The notes below the pieces were generated by a model that searched no databases, was not told where the DNA came from, and saw only the letters and a program-made list of their open reading frames with translations. Both the position numbers and the translations under genes were made by a program. From contig CALMRI010000032.1 in assembly GCA_937776645.1 (NCBI GenBank), positions 1 through 64,000 on the forward strand: a stretch of DNA of 64,000 nt. The letters are read 5' to 3'. This DNA is from an uncultured Alphaproteobacteria bacterium. Its GTDB lineage: Bacteria > Pseudomonadota > Alphaproteobacteria > Thalassobaculales > Thalassobaculaceae. This document shows positions 9,503 through 18,025 of this stretch, piece by piece. Each line of letters opens with the position of its first letter. Position 1 is the first letter of the stretch.

Positions 9503-10867
9503 ATGGTGACTGATATTGATCAGCCCCCGCGGGCTCGCAAGGCCAGCGTGGTTGACAGCCGATATGCTTGGTGGCGTCTAGTCGCCTCCGTGCTGATCAG
9601 CAGCGTCGGCGGTGTAGGGCTCTGGTCGACGGTCGTCCTGCTGACCGAGGCCGAGAGCCATTTTGGTATCGGTCGCAGCCAAGCCTCGTTGCCCTATACC
9701 GCGGCTATGGTAGGGATCATGGTCGGGAATGTCGCCATGGGCCGCCTTGCCGACCGGTTCGGGATTATCGTGCCGGTGGTCATCGGCGCCCTGTCTCTCG
9801 GCATCGGCTATGCCGGCGCGGCTTTCGCCACAGAGTTGTGGCAGTTTCTCTTTTTCCAGGGGGTGCTGATCGGCGGGCTTGGCACCGCGTCCACCTTCGG
9901 GCCGCTGATCGCCGCGACCTCGCTTTGGTTCGCCAAACGCCGGGGTATCGCGGTGGCGTTGGTCGCCAGCGGCAGTTACATCGCCGGCACGTTCTGGCCG
10001 CCGGTGGTCCAACATCTGGTGGTGGCGCTTGGCTGGCGTGACACGCATTTGATCATCGGCGCGGTCTGTGTCGTGATGATCCTGCCGTTGACACTGGCCT
10101 TGCGCCGTCCGCCCCCCATGGACGAGCCGGTCGGGATAATAGCCAGTGGTTCGGCTCCCTCCAAGGTCGTGACGGCAGCGCTTTCGCCGGCCCTTCAGTC
10201 TGCCGTCCCTCTCCCCGTCCCGCCAAACGTGCTGCAGACCTTGCTGGTGCTGGCCGGGATCGCTTGCTGTGTCGCCATGTCGATGCCACAGGTGCATATC
10301 GTTGCCTATTGCGTCGACCTTGATCTCGGCGCGGCGCGGGGCGCCGAGATGCTGTCGATCATGCTTGGTCTTGGCGTCGTTAGCCGGATCAGCTTTGGCA
10401 TGCTGATGGATCGGATCGGCGCCACATGGACCCTGTTACTTGGCTCTTCCCTGCAGGCGTTGTCGCTGCTGCTCTATCTGCCGGCCGATGGCTTGTACTC
10501 GCTCTATCTGGTTTCGGCGATGTTCGGTCTGTTCCAGGGTGGGATCGTGCCTGCCTATGCGGTGATCATCCGCGAGAATTTCCCGACCTCGGAGGTCGGT
10601 ACCCGGGTCGGTCTGGTGCTCTCGGCGACGATTGGCGGCATGGCGCTGGGGGGCTGGATGTCCGGCGCGATTTACGATGCGACCCTATCTTATACGGCGG
10701 CTTTTTTGAACGGCTTTGGCTGGAATATTTTCAACATAGCGATCGTCGTGCTGCTGATCTGGCGCGGTCGGATGCCGCGTATCTCGCTGCCAAGTCCCGG
10801 AGCAAGCCGCCGAGTGATGATGACAGAGGCGCCGTTGGTCGGTCGCTGGCCGGGCGCACTGCTGTAA
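9503..10867 (+). CDS. MFS transporter (monocarboxylate/nitrate-type)
   Basis: A 12-helix major-facilitator protein. The first helix is RLVASVLISSVGGVGLWSTV. The A-motif region reads GRLADRFGIIVPVVIG between helices 2 and 3 and recurs as GMLMDRIGATWTLLLG in the second half. A long cytoplasmic loop rich in Pro and Ala separates the halves. It is likely an uptake system for an organic acid, in line with the catabolic neighbours. I chose the ATG at 9503 (MVTDIDQPPRARK); the frame is open from 9452 and neither start has a strong ribosome site. Confidence 0.85.
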   Translation: MVTDIDQPPRARKASVVDSRYAWWRLVASVLISSVGGVGLWSTVVLLTEAESHFGIGRSQASLPYTAAMVGIMVGNVAMGRLADRFGIIVPVVIGALSLGIGYAGAAFATELWQFLFFQGVLIGGLGTASTFGPLIAATSLWFAKRRGIAVALVASGSYIAGTFWPPVVQHLVVALGWRDTHLIIGAVCVVMILPLTLALRRPPPMDEPVGIIASGSAPSKVVTAALSPALQSAVPLPVPPNVLQTLLVLAGIACCVAMSMPQVHIVAYCVDLDLGAARGAEMLSIMLGLGVVSRISFGMLMDRIGATWTLLLGSSLQALSLLLYLPADGLYSLYLVSAMFGLFQGGIVPAYAVIIRENFPTSEVGTRVGLVLSATIGGMALGGWMSGAIYDATLSYTAAFLNGFGWNIFNIAIVVLLIWRGRMPRISLPSPGASRRVMMTEAPLVGRWPGALL

Positions 10868-10976
10868 GATAGCCCAACTCCGGTACGATCCAGGGCTTGG
10901 TACGATGCGGGCCCTGGTGCGATCCGGCGGCGCTGTTACAGTGCGGTGTCCGTTCCGCCCGCAGGGAGTACTGCCG

Positions 10977-11675
10977 ATGACCTATACCATTCTCGCCAAA
11001 TGTCCCGAGACGAACCGTCTGGGGGTCGCTATAGCGACCTATTCGCTCGGCGTCGGCGGCTATTGCCCGTTCTTCGCCCGGGATAAGGCGGTGCTGTCGA
11101 CCCAGGCTTTCGCCAACCCGGCTTTGGGGCCCTTGGCGCTCGCCTCCTTGACCTCAGGCCGCTCGCCGAAGCAGGCTCTGGATGATCTTGCCGCCGTCGA
11201 TCCGGGCTTCGCCTATCGCCAGGTAAGCATTGTTGCAGCCGATGGCGACGTTGCCATGCATACCGGTGGGAACTGCCGAACCTGGGCCGGCCATGAGACC
11301 GGGGACGGATTTGCCGCATTCGGCAACGTCCTGGCCGGCGAGGCGACGGTGCGGGCGATCACCGAGGCGTATCGGGCAAGCGCTGGCAAGGAGCTTGCCG
11401 AGCGGTTACTGCTGGCGCTGCAGGCTGGGCATGACGCCGGTGGACAGGCGGCGGCCGATGGCACGGCGCTGCCGGAGCGCTCGGCGGCTCTGGTGGTCCG
11501 GGGCCAGGACATTACCCGTGACATCGATCTCAGGGTCGATTTGCACGATAGCGCGGTGACTGAGTTGCGCCGAGTGCACGCCGGCTATGCGCCCTATGTC
11601 GAGTATTACGCGCTCCGCGCGAACGACCCGGAAAATACCCCGCCGCAGGATGTCTGGGCCCGCAATAATCTGTGA
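10977..11675 (+). CDS. DUF1028 family (Ntn-hydrolase-like) protein
   Basis: About 232 residues beginning MTYTILAKCPETNRLGVAIA, the N-terminal signature of DUF1028. These are predicted Ntn hydrolases found beside amino-acid and peptide catabolic genes. Conserved blocks are ATYSLGVGGYCPF, VLSTQAFANPALG, QVSIVAADGDVAMHTG and NVLAGEATV. The start at 10977 follows AGGGAGT; the frame is open from 10905 but the extra residues do not fit. The activity of the family is not firmly established. Confidence 0.85.
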   Translation: MTYTILAKCPETNRLGVAIATYSLGVGGYCPFFARDKAVLSTQAFANPALGPLALASLTSGRSPKQALDDLAAVDPGFAYRQVSIVAADGDVAMHTGGNCRTWAGHETGDGFAAFGNVLAGEATVRAITEAYRASAGKELAERLLLALQAGHDAGGQAAADGTALPERSAALVVRGQDITRDIDLRVDLHDSAVTELRRVHAGYAPYVEYYALRANDPENTPPQDVWARNNL

Positions 11676-11750
11676 CGATGCGAAGCCGCGGCGGGATCGG
11701 ATGGTAGCCAAGACGGCGCGGCGCCGGATTGGCGACAAGGCCGGGTATCC

Positions 11751-12524
11751 CTAACGCGCGGTCCAGCCGCCATCAACCAGCAAGCTGGTACCGGTGACCA
11801 TGTTCGAGGCCGGGGCTGCGAGATAGACCACCGCATCGGCGACATCCTCGACCTGACCAAGCTTGCCCATGGGAATGCGCTCCAGCACGTCCTTGGAGAA
11901 GGCCGGGTCGTCGAGGAATTTTTTCGCCAGCGGCGTATCAACGAAAGTCGGACCGACCGAGTTGGTGCGGATCCGGTGCGGCGCCAACTCTACCCCCATC
12001 GCCTTGGTTAACCCCTCGATGGCGTGCTTGCTGGCGCAATAGGCGGTGCGGTTCGGGGCGCCGACATGGCCCATTTGCGAGGACATGTGGATGATTGACC
12101 CCCCCTGGCCGCGCGTCACCATGCCGCGCGCTACGCCTTGCGCCATCAGGAAGGCGCCACGCAGGTTTAGGTTCAGGATCGTATCGAGATGATCAAGGCT
12201 GACTTCCAAGAACGGCTCCGGAATATTGGTGCCGGCGTTGTTGACCAGGATGTCGATCCGGCCAAGCGCCGGCACGACGGCAGCGATGGCAGCGGGGTCG
12301 GCGGCATCACAAATGGCCGTGCGGGCGGTGCCGCCATCGGCCTCAATCCGGACTTTTAGATCATCAAGCTCGCTTTCGGTGCGGCTCATCAAAATCACCT
12401 CGGCCCCGGCATCGGCCAAGGCGATGGCGCAGGCCTCTCCTAGGCCCCGGCCAGCCCCGGTGATCAGCGCAATCAAACCGTCGAGGCGAAAACGGTCAAG
12501 CGACCGGGTGCGGGGTTGGGTCAT
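11751..12524 (-). CDS. SDR family oxidoreductase, partner of the HisD-like gene
   Basis: A 257-residue classical short-chain dehydrogenase: TGAGRGLG cofactor loop, NNAGTN, Ser in HMSSQMG, YCASK catalytic pair, and VTGTSLLVDGGWTAR at the end. It lies 83 bases downstream of the HisD-like dehydrogenase on the same strand with a GGAG ribosome site. A HisD-like plus SDR pair is known from 2,3-dihydroxypropane-1-sulfonate catabolism (HpsN with HpsO/HpsP), so a polyol-sulfonate or sugar-alcohol dehydrogenase is a reasonable but unproven assignment. Confidence 0.88.
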   Translation of the reverse strand: MTQPRTRSLDRFRLDGLIALITGAGRGLGEACAIALADAGAEVILMSRTESELDDLKVRIEADGGTARTAICDAADPAAIAAVVPALGRIDILVNNAGTNIPEPFLEVSLDHLDTILNLNLRGAFLMAQGVARGMVTRGQGGSIIHMSSQMGHVGAPNRTAYCASKHAIEGLTKAMGVELAPHRIRTNSVGPTFVDTPLAKKFLDDPAFSKDVLERIPMGKLGQVEDVADAVVYLAAPASNMVTGTSLLVDGGWTAR

Positions 12525-12607
12525 GATGAGGCTCCGTTAACAGAGGCGTTGGTCTCTCGGCGCTAAATCGGCGGGCGTTGGATTCAGCGTTTCAATAAGC
12601 GTGCCGG

Positions 12608-13915
12608 TTAGCCGCCCGAGCCGCCGGCGACATTGCTGCCGCCATAGCGCCGGACCCGCAAATCCGCCTGCGCCTGGTGCCCGGCGAAACCTTCGATAGC
12701 ACAAAGCCGGGAGCAGTATTCGCCGATCATCGCGCTGGCCTCGGGTGTGGTGATGCGCTGATAGGTGCAGGTTTTGAGGAACTTGCCGACCCAGAGCCCC
12801 CCAGTATAGCGCGCCGCCTTCTTGGTCGGCAGGGTGTGGTTGGTGCCGATGACTTTGTCGCCGTAGGAAACATTAGTTTCCGGCCCGAGGAACAGGGCGC
12901 CGTAATTGGTCATATTTTCCAGGAACCAATTCGGGTCCCGGGTCATCACCTGGACATGCTCGGACGCGATTTCATCGGCAACCGCGAGCATCTCGACCTC
13001 ATCGGCGCAGACGATGATTTGGCCATGATCACGCCAGGCCTGCCCGGCGATCTCGGCGGTTGGTAGGATGGTCAGCTGGCGTACAATCTCGGCCATCGTG
13101 TCACGGGCGAGTTTCGCCGAATTGGTGACCAGGATCGCCGGCGACGTTGGCCCATGCTCAGCCTGGCCCAGCAGATCGGTGGCGCACATCTCGCCGTCGA
13201 CGGTTTCATCGGCGATCAGCAGGGTCTCGGTCGGCCCGGCGAATAGATCGATGCCGACCCGGCCATACAGCTGGCGCTTGGCCTCGGCGACGAAGGCATT
13301 GCCCGGCCCGACCAGCATGTCGACACCGGCGATGGTCTCGGTGCCCAGTGCCATGGCGCCGACCGCCTGGATCCCGCCGAGGCAGTAAATCTCATCCGCG
13401 CCGCCCAGATGCATGGCGGTGATCACGGCGGGGTTCGGTTCGCCATTGAAGGGCGGGGAGGCGGCGATGATCCGTTTCACGCCGGCCACGCCAGCGGTGA
13501 CGATACTCATATGCGCGGAGGCGACCATCGGATATTTGCCGCCGGGGACATAGCATCCAATGCTGTTGACCGGGATGTTCTTGTGCCCAAGCACGACACC
13601 GGGCAAGGTCTCGACCTCGACATCGCGCAAGGCGTCACGCTGGATCTTGGCGAAGTTTCGAACCTGTTCCTGGGCGAATTTGATATCGGTGATGTTCTGG
13701 GCACTCATCCGCGCCAGGCAAGCCTCGATCTCGGCCTCAGAGAGCCGAAAGGTCGGGCGCTCCCAGTTATCGAATTTCTTCGACATTTCGGCGACGGCGG
13801 CGTCACCCCGGGCTTCGATATCAGCCAAGGTCGCCTCGACGATGGCCCGGACTTTCGCGTTCTCTTCGGCCTTTTCGCTCTCCGAGAGGCCAGTTTTAAG
13901 ATATTCTGCCATGGC
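12608..13915 (-). CDS. Histidinol-dehydrogenase-family protein, possibly sulfopropanediol 3-dehydrogenase
   Basis: A 435-residue HisD-fold zinc, NAD-dependent dehydrogenase that oxidises an alcohol twice to a carboxylate. Visible blocks: the nucleotide segment [32 protein letters not shown], zinc ligands in [13 protein letters not shown], and [17 protein letters not shown] with [11 protein letters not shown]. The [20 protein letters not shown] form departs from biosynthetic HisD and resembles HpsN-type enzymes. There are no his genes nearby and an SDR follows, which supports a catabolic role. The start MAEYLKTG at 13915 is preferred to a longer frame. Its leader carries a guanine-rich heptamer repeat. 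Confidence 0.85.
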   Translation of the reverse strand, partial: AMAEYLKTGLSESEKAEENAKVRAIVEATLADIEARGDAAVAEMSKKFDNWERPTFRLSEAEIEACLARMSAQNITDIKFAQEQVRNFAKIQRDALRDVEVETLPGVVLGHKNIPVNSIGCYVPGGKYPMVASAHMSIVTAGVAGVKRIIAASPPFNGEPNPAVITAMHLGGADEIYCLGGIQAVGAMALGTETIAGVDMLVGPGNAFVAEAKRQLYGRVGIDLFAGPTETLLIADETVDGEMCATDLLGQAEHGPTSPAILVTNSAKLARDTMAEIVRQLTILPTAEIAGQAWRDHGQIIVCADEVEMLAVADEIASEHVQVMTRDPNWFLENMTNYGALFLGPETNVSYGDKVIGTNHTLPTKKAARYTGGLWVGKFLKTCTYQRITTPEASAMIGEYCSRLCAIEGFAGHQAQADLRVRRYGGSNVAGGSGG

Positions 13916-13970
13916 GTCACGCTCCAACATTACTCGAAAGTCGGCGTGATTTTAGCAGGTTGATGAAAAA

Positions 13971-14005
13971 CCCCAAACCCCAAACCCCAAACCCCAAACC
14001 CCAAG
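13971..14005. repeat. Five tandem heptamers, CCCCAAA on the plus strand
   Basis: Four perfect CCCCAAA units and a fifth ending CCCCAAG. On the minus strand, the coding sense of the neighbouring genes, this is five runs of four guanines separated by TTT, enough for an intramolecular G-quadruplex. It lies between the stop of the 45-residue ORF and the start of the HisD-like gene, so it would be in their shared mRNA, 56-90 bases before the HisD-like start. Confidence 0.9.
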
Positions 14006-14036
14006 ACGGCAAGCCTTAACGTGCCTGACCGATCGC

Positions 14037-14174
14037 TCAGGCAGCCAGATTAGGCCCCCAGAGGATGATCGAGAATACGCTGGCGATAGCGACGACCCAG
14101 GCCTGCATGATATCCGGGCACCACATCTGCTTGTTTCCCCACAACCCAATGGCGCTCAATTTTTTGCGTGACAC
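14037..14174 (-). CDS. Small predicted membrane protein, 45 residues
   Basis: A GTG-initiated ORF below common length cut-offs. It begins VSRKKLSAIGLWGNKQMW (initiator Met) and contains one hydrophobic helix, AWVVAIASVFSIILWGP, ending NLAA. A strong GGAGG ribosome site lies six bases before the GTG, which is the main evidence that it is real. A 6-bp inverted repeat (GCCTGA/TCAGGC) overlaps its stop. It points the same way as the HisD-like gene 121 bases on and may be translated from the same transcript. I do not recognise the family; positive-inside topology suggests a cytoplasmic N-terminus. Confidence 0.6.
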   Translation of the reverse strand: MSRKKLSAIGLWGNKQMWCPDIMQAWVVAIASVFSIILWGPNLAA

Positions 14175-14524
14175 GTTTCACCTCCAGGGATGCCGGCTAT
14201 ACCCCAAGTTAGGCAGCTGGGGTCGCAACCCCAACCGGCCTCCGGCCCGCAGCTCATCCAGTCTGTCGTGACCCTCGGTAAGGCCGCGCTTGGTGTAACT
14301 TTCTGAATTAGATTCGGAGCATTTGTCAAAATTGCCAGTGCGATTCAGGACGTCTCGATTTATCGCGGTTTTTTGGATCGAAAGCGGAGCCGAAACTTGA
14401 AACAGAGCGGGGATGTGTAAACTGGGCCTGGGGTATTGAATGCAGGGCTTGACGGCTTTGCAGATCTCGCCCGCCGCGTTAAACCATGGTCGCGGCTCCT
14501 CTTCACCACTTCGGACCCCCTTTC
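14175..14524. other. Intergenic region between divergent genes
   Basis: About 350 bases separating the leftward small-ORF/HisD-like unit from the rightward hydroxyacid dehydrogenase. It must hold the promoters of both. I see no conserved ORF. Only the ribosome site of the small ORF (14181-14185 on the minus strand) can be supported. Confidence 0.5.
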
Positions 14525-15496
14525 ATGACCACTAAGGTTCTTTATCTGATCAAGGCGCGCCCTGATTTTTACGACCTGATCCGCTCGACCATGCCTGCCG
14601 AGCGCTATGAGTTGATGACCCTGGAAGACGATTCCAACGGGGAACGCAGGGCCAAGCTGGCCGAGGCCGAGATGGTGATTGTCGGCGGGTTGCGGATGTC
14701 CGAGGCGGATGTCGAGGTGGCGAGCAAGCTGCGGTTGGTTCTGCACCAGGGTGTTGGCTACCACGACACGGTGGCGACGGACTCCTTGATGAAGCGGCAG
14801 ATTCGCCTTGCGGTCACCCCCCAAGGCACCAGCGAGGGCGTTGCTGAGCATGCATTGATGATGATGCTGGCGACCGGTCGCCGGCTGGCTTATTGCGACG
14901 CCGAACTGCGTGAGGGTCGTTGGCATTCCAACACTTTCCGCTCCACCGCGCGGCAACTTTTGGGTGCCACGGTTGGGATCGTCGGGCTGGGACGGATTGG
15001 CAAGCAGGTGGCCAAGCGGCTGATCGGTTTCGAGACCGTCACCCTGTACAATGACCTGCTGGAGATGGATCCGGAAATCGAGTGCGCGTTGCGGGTGACA
15101 CGCTGCAGCCTGGACGAGATCCTCGGCCAGTCCGACTTCATCACCCTGCACATCCCGCTTACCGATTCGAGCCACCACATGATCGACGCCGGGGCGATCG
15201 CCAAGATGCGGCCGGGAACCACCCTGATCAATTGCGCACGCGGCCCGGTGGCCTCGCAAGAGGCCTTGCTGGAGGGCTTGCGATCCGGCCATCTCGGTGG
15301 TGTTGGGTTGGATGTGTTCGAGGTCGAGCCGTTGCCAGCCCCCAACCCGTTTGCCGAGTTCCCCAATGTGGTGATGACGCCGCATCACGCGCCGGGCACT
15401 CGGGACACCATGGTGATCAAGTTCACTGAGATCTTCGCCAATGCCGACCGGTTCTTTGCCGGCGAGCGGATGGAGAACGAGATCTCGCTTGTCTGA
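14525..15496 (+). CDS. D-isomer-specific 2-hydroxyacid dehydrogenase
   Basis: A 323-residue NAD(P)-dependent dehydrogenase of the phosphoglycerate/glyoxylate reductase type. It has a Rossmann motif VGIVGLGRIGKQVAKRL, the catalytic Arg in LINCARGPVASQEAL, Glu in GLDVFEVEPLPAPNP and His in VMTPHHAPGT. The start MTTKVLYL at 14525 is chosen over the frame opening at 14486. It probably reduces a 2-oxoacid or oxidises a D-hydroxyacid. A second member lies at 20.4 kb, only about 30% similar by eye. Confidence 0.9.
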   Translation: MTTKVLYLIKARPDFYDLIRSTMPAERYELMTLEDDSNGERRAKLAEAEMVIVGGLRMSEADVEVASKLRLVLHQGVGYHDTVATDSLMKRQIRLAVTPQGTSEGVAEHALMMMLATGRRLAYCDAELREGRWHSNTFRSTARQLLGATVGIVGLGRIGKQVAKRLIGFETVTLYNDLLEMDPEIECALRVTRCSLDEILGQSDFITLHIPLTDSSHHMIDAGAIAKMRPGTTLINCARGPVASQEALLEGLRSGHLGGVGLDVFEVEPLPAPNPFAEFPNVVMTPHHAPGTRDTMVIKFTEIFANADRFFAGERMENEISLV

Positions 15497-15659
15497 CCGA
15501 TGAGCGCGCCGCGCCGGCGAACCGGGCGGTAGTTCGGCGAGGGGGCGGCCAGTTTAATCAGGACGAGCCGGATACTTGCGTCTATCCGCGGCAATTGTAT
15601 CGGATTAAGCTCAGGCGCAACCTGCTCTTGGTGTCCTTATCGCAGTACTGGAACCACGC

Positions 15660-16901
15660 ATGAGCCGCATGAAATTTGGTGCCTTCCTCGCCCCGCATCA
15701 CCCGATCGGTGAGCACCCGATGCTACAGTTTCGCTCGGACTTGGATCTGGCGGAGCGGCTGGACAAGCTGGGCTTTGACGAGTTCTGGTGCGGAGAGCAT
15801 CATTCAACGGGTTGGGAGACCATCGCCTCGCCGGAAATGTTCCTGGCCGCCGCCGGTGAGAGGACGCACCGGATTAAGCTTGGTACCGGGGTGGTCTCCT
15901 TGCCCTATCACCATCCGTTCATCGTCGCGCAACGCATGGTCCAGCTCGACCACATGACCGGCGGCCGGGCGATTTTCGGCTCCGGCCCCGGGGCGTTGTC
16001 GTCGGATGCCTATGTGCTGGGCATCGACCCGATCACCCAACGAGACCGGCAAGACGAAGCATTGGGTGTCATCCGACGGCTTTTGAGCGGCGGGGAACGG
16101 TTCAGCCACAAGTCCGATTGGTTCACGCTGAATGACGCGCGCCTCCAGCTGCTGCCGCTGCAGGAAGACATGCCGTTCGCGGTGGCGTCCATGGTCAGCC
16201 CATCCGGCATGACGCTCGCGGGTAAATACGACACCGGCGTGCTCTCGATCGGTTCAATGTCAACGGAAGGCTTGAACGCGCTGCCCACCCAGTGGTCGTT
16301 TGCCGAGGAGTCGGCGCTCAAGCACGGCAATGTGGTGGACCGAAAGAATTGGCGCATCGTTCTACAATGGCACCTGGCGGAGACCCGCGAAGAGGCGATC
16401 GCCCAGTGCAAGGACGGTCTCTTTCATTGGCACAACGAATACAGTGTCGGCACGTTACAGCGCCCCGGCGCCAGCGCGTTCAAGACCCCGAACGAGGGCG
16501 TTGACCGGGTGGCGTTTTCCGAAGGTGCGACCGTGGTGATAGGCACGCCGGACGACTTGGTGAAGCGCCTGCAAGATCTGACAAAGCTGACCGGTGGCTA
16601 CGGTGTGACCGTCGGTTTCGTGCACGATTGGGCGAACCGCGAAAACACCCAGCGCAGCTGGGATTTGGTAATGCGCTACGTGGTGCCGGAGCTGAATGGC
16701 ATGCTCGACGCCTACCGCGAGTCGCGAGAGCATGTGGTGACGCACCGGGAAAGCTTCGCCGATGCCCAGCAAGGCATTTTGAACAAAATCATGGAAAACC
16801 CGCGCGCTGCGGCTGCTCTAAAGGAAACCAAGGTTGGCGTCGCCGCAGCGCTTGGTCCGCATGCTGGACCGGATTTGTCAAAAGCTGCGAACAGCGACTA
16901 G
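15660..16901 (+). CDS. LLM-class flavin-dependent monooxygenase (limonene monooxygenase-like)
   Basis: A 413-residue luciferase-family protein. Family blocks: KFGAFLAPHHPIGEHP at the N-terminus, GFDEFWCGEHHSTGWE, KLGTGVVSLPYHHPF, HMTGGRAIFGSGPGALSSDA, and ASMVSPSGMTLAGKYDTGVL. The long C-terminal extension (DLVMRYVVPELNGMLDAYR) is typical of the bacterial long LLM subgroup that includes limonene 1,2-monooxygenase and alkanesulfonate-type enzymes. FMNH2 would come from a separate reductase, not seen here. It is followed after 63 bases by an SDR. Confidence 0.88.
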   Translation: MSRMKFGAFLAPHHPIGEHPMLQFRSDLDLAERLDKLGFDEFWCGEHHSTGWETIASPEMFLAAAGERTHRIKLGTGVVSLPYHHPFIVAQRMVQLDHMTGGRAIFGSGPGALSSDAYVLGIDPITQRDRQDEALGVIRRLLSGGERFSHKSDWFTLNDARLQLLPLQEDMPFAVASMVSPSGMTLAGKYDTGVLSIGSMSTEGLNALPTQWSFAEESALKHGNVVDRKNWRIVLQWHLAETREEAIAQCKDGLFHWHNEYSVGTLQRPGASAFKTPNEGVDRVAFSEGATVVIGTPDDLVKRLQDLTKLTGGYGVTVGFVHDWANRENTQRSWDLVMRYVVPELNGMLDAYRESREHVVTHRESFADAQQGILNKIMENPRAAAALKETKVGVAAALGPHAGPDLSKAANSD

Positions 16902-16964
16902 CCTTAGTCCGGTTGAAACTAAGCAACCAAGACCGCCCATTGAAAACCTGAGAGGAACGTCAAG

Positions 16965-17735
16965 GTGAATAATTTGCTGGAAGGCCATGTTGCGGTTGTA
17001 ACCGGGGCTGGCTCTGGAATTGGTGAAGCGATCGCCCTGGGATATGCGAAGCAAGGAGCGTCGGTAGCCGTTGTTGATGTTAACGAAGCGGCAGGAGCTG
17101 ATACCGCCAAAGCAATCACGGATGCGGGCGGCAAGGCCGTCAGTATCAAAATTGATGTGACAGACCGTGAAAGATGTAGTGTCGTGGCGGCGCAGGTTGC
17201 CGACACGTTGGGTAAGATCTCTATCCTGGTGAACAATGCCGGTATCAATCGGCGAACCCCATTTACCGGTGACAAAGTCGCTGTCGCCAAGGATTGGGAC
17301 GATATTCTCGAGGTGAATATCAAAGGCGTTTTCAATGTCACGCATGCGTTTCTGGATCAGCTGCGTGAAACCAAAGGCAGAGTAATCAATATTGGCTCGA
17401 TTCAGTCTTTCGTGCATGTCCGCTGGCCGAATTCGGCCGCTTACACGACGTCCAAGCACGGTGTGCTTGGCTTTACGCGCGCCCTTGCGGCGGAGCTTGG
17501 ACCCGACGGCGTGCGGGTGAACGCCATCGGACCCGGCCTGATCGAAACGCCGTTGAACAAGGCCGCGCGCGAGGCAAACCCGGACATGGTGAAGAGAGTT
17601 ATGGATCACACGCCGCTTGGCCGGGCTGGTGCGCCCGACGACATCGTCGGGCCGGCGATCTTTTTGGCCTCTGATCTATCCGGCTATGTGACGGGAGGAA
17701 TTTTGATGGTGGATGGGGGGTTCAGAAGCGTTTAA
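16965..17735 (+). CDS. SDR family oxidoreductase
   Basis: A 256-residue classical SDR starting at a GTG behind GAGAGGAACG. It has TGAGSGIGEAIALGYA, the NAD-preferring aspartate in VAVVDVNEAAG, NNAGINRRTPF, Ser in IGSIQSF, YTTSK and VTGGILMVDGGFRSV. The close spacing to the upstream LLM gene suggests co-transcription, the SDR perhaps oxidising the alcohol made by the oxygenase. Confidence 0.9.
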   Translation: MNNLLEGHVAVVTGAGSGIGEAIALGYAKQGASVAVVDVNEAAGADTAKAITDAGGKAVSIKIDVTDRERCSVVAAQVADTLGKISILVNNAGINRRTPFTGDKVAVAKDWDDILEVNIKGVFNVTHAFLDQLRETKGRVINIGSIQSFVHVRWPNSAAYTTSKHGVLGFTRALAAELGPDGVRVNAIGPGLIETPLNKAAREANPDMVKRVMDHTPLGRAGAPDDIVGPAIFLASDLSGYVTGGILMVDGGFRSV

Positions 17736-17954
17736 CGAATGAGCCACGGCCCGCGTTCAATGCCTGTTTAGCCCGGGGCGTACCCATTCTAAAAACGCAG
17801 CAGTTGGCGCGCCGGCCTCCAACTGGGCGCTAAAGGTGGTGGATACGGGACCGGTGGCGATTAAGTAGCTATGCATTGAACATCGTCATGTGGGCTGTGG
17901 CTATGCTGCGGTCACCGCTTTCGAAGCCCGTGGCCTTACGCACTAGCCGGAAAA

Positions 17955-17983
17955 TTGCGAATTTGCCACGCCAATTATATGTT
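17955..17983 (+). promoter_or_regulatory. Candidate sigma-70 promoter for the 18.0-kb SDR gene
   Basis: TTGCGA and TATGTT are separated by exactly 17 bases, 43 bases before the SDR start, in an otherwise featureless 290-base gap. The match to consensus is moderate (four of six at each box), and no experiment supports it. Confidence 0.35.
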
Positions 17984-18025
17984 AGGTTGCGGTGAATGAC
18001 AGGCTGTGGATTAGGCGGAAAAGAT

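Noticed and set aside
13971-14005. Telomere-like repeat as a chromosome or plasmid end
   Set aside because: It is internal, only five units long, and unique genes continue on both sides.
14360-15388. 342-codon minus-strand frame opposite the hydroxyacid dehydrogenase
   Set aside because: Mirror frame of a gene with all catalytic residues; the translation is His/Gln-rich without any family feature.
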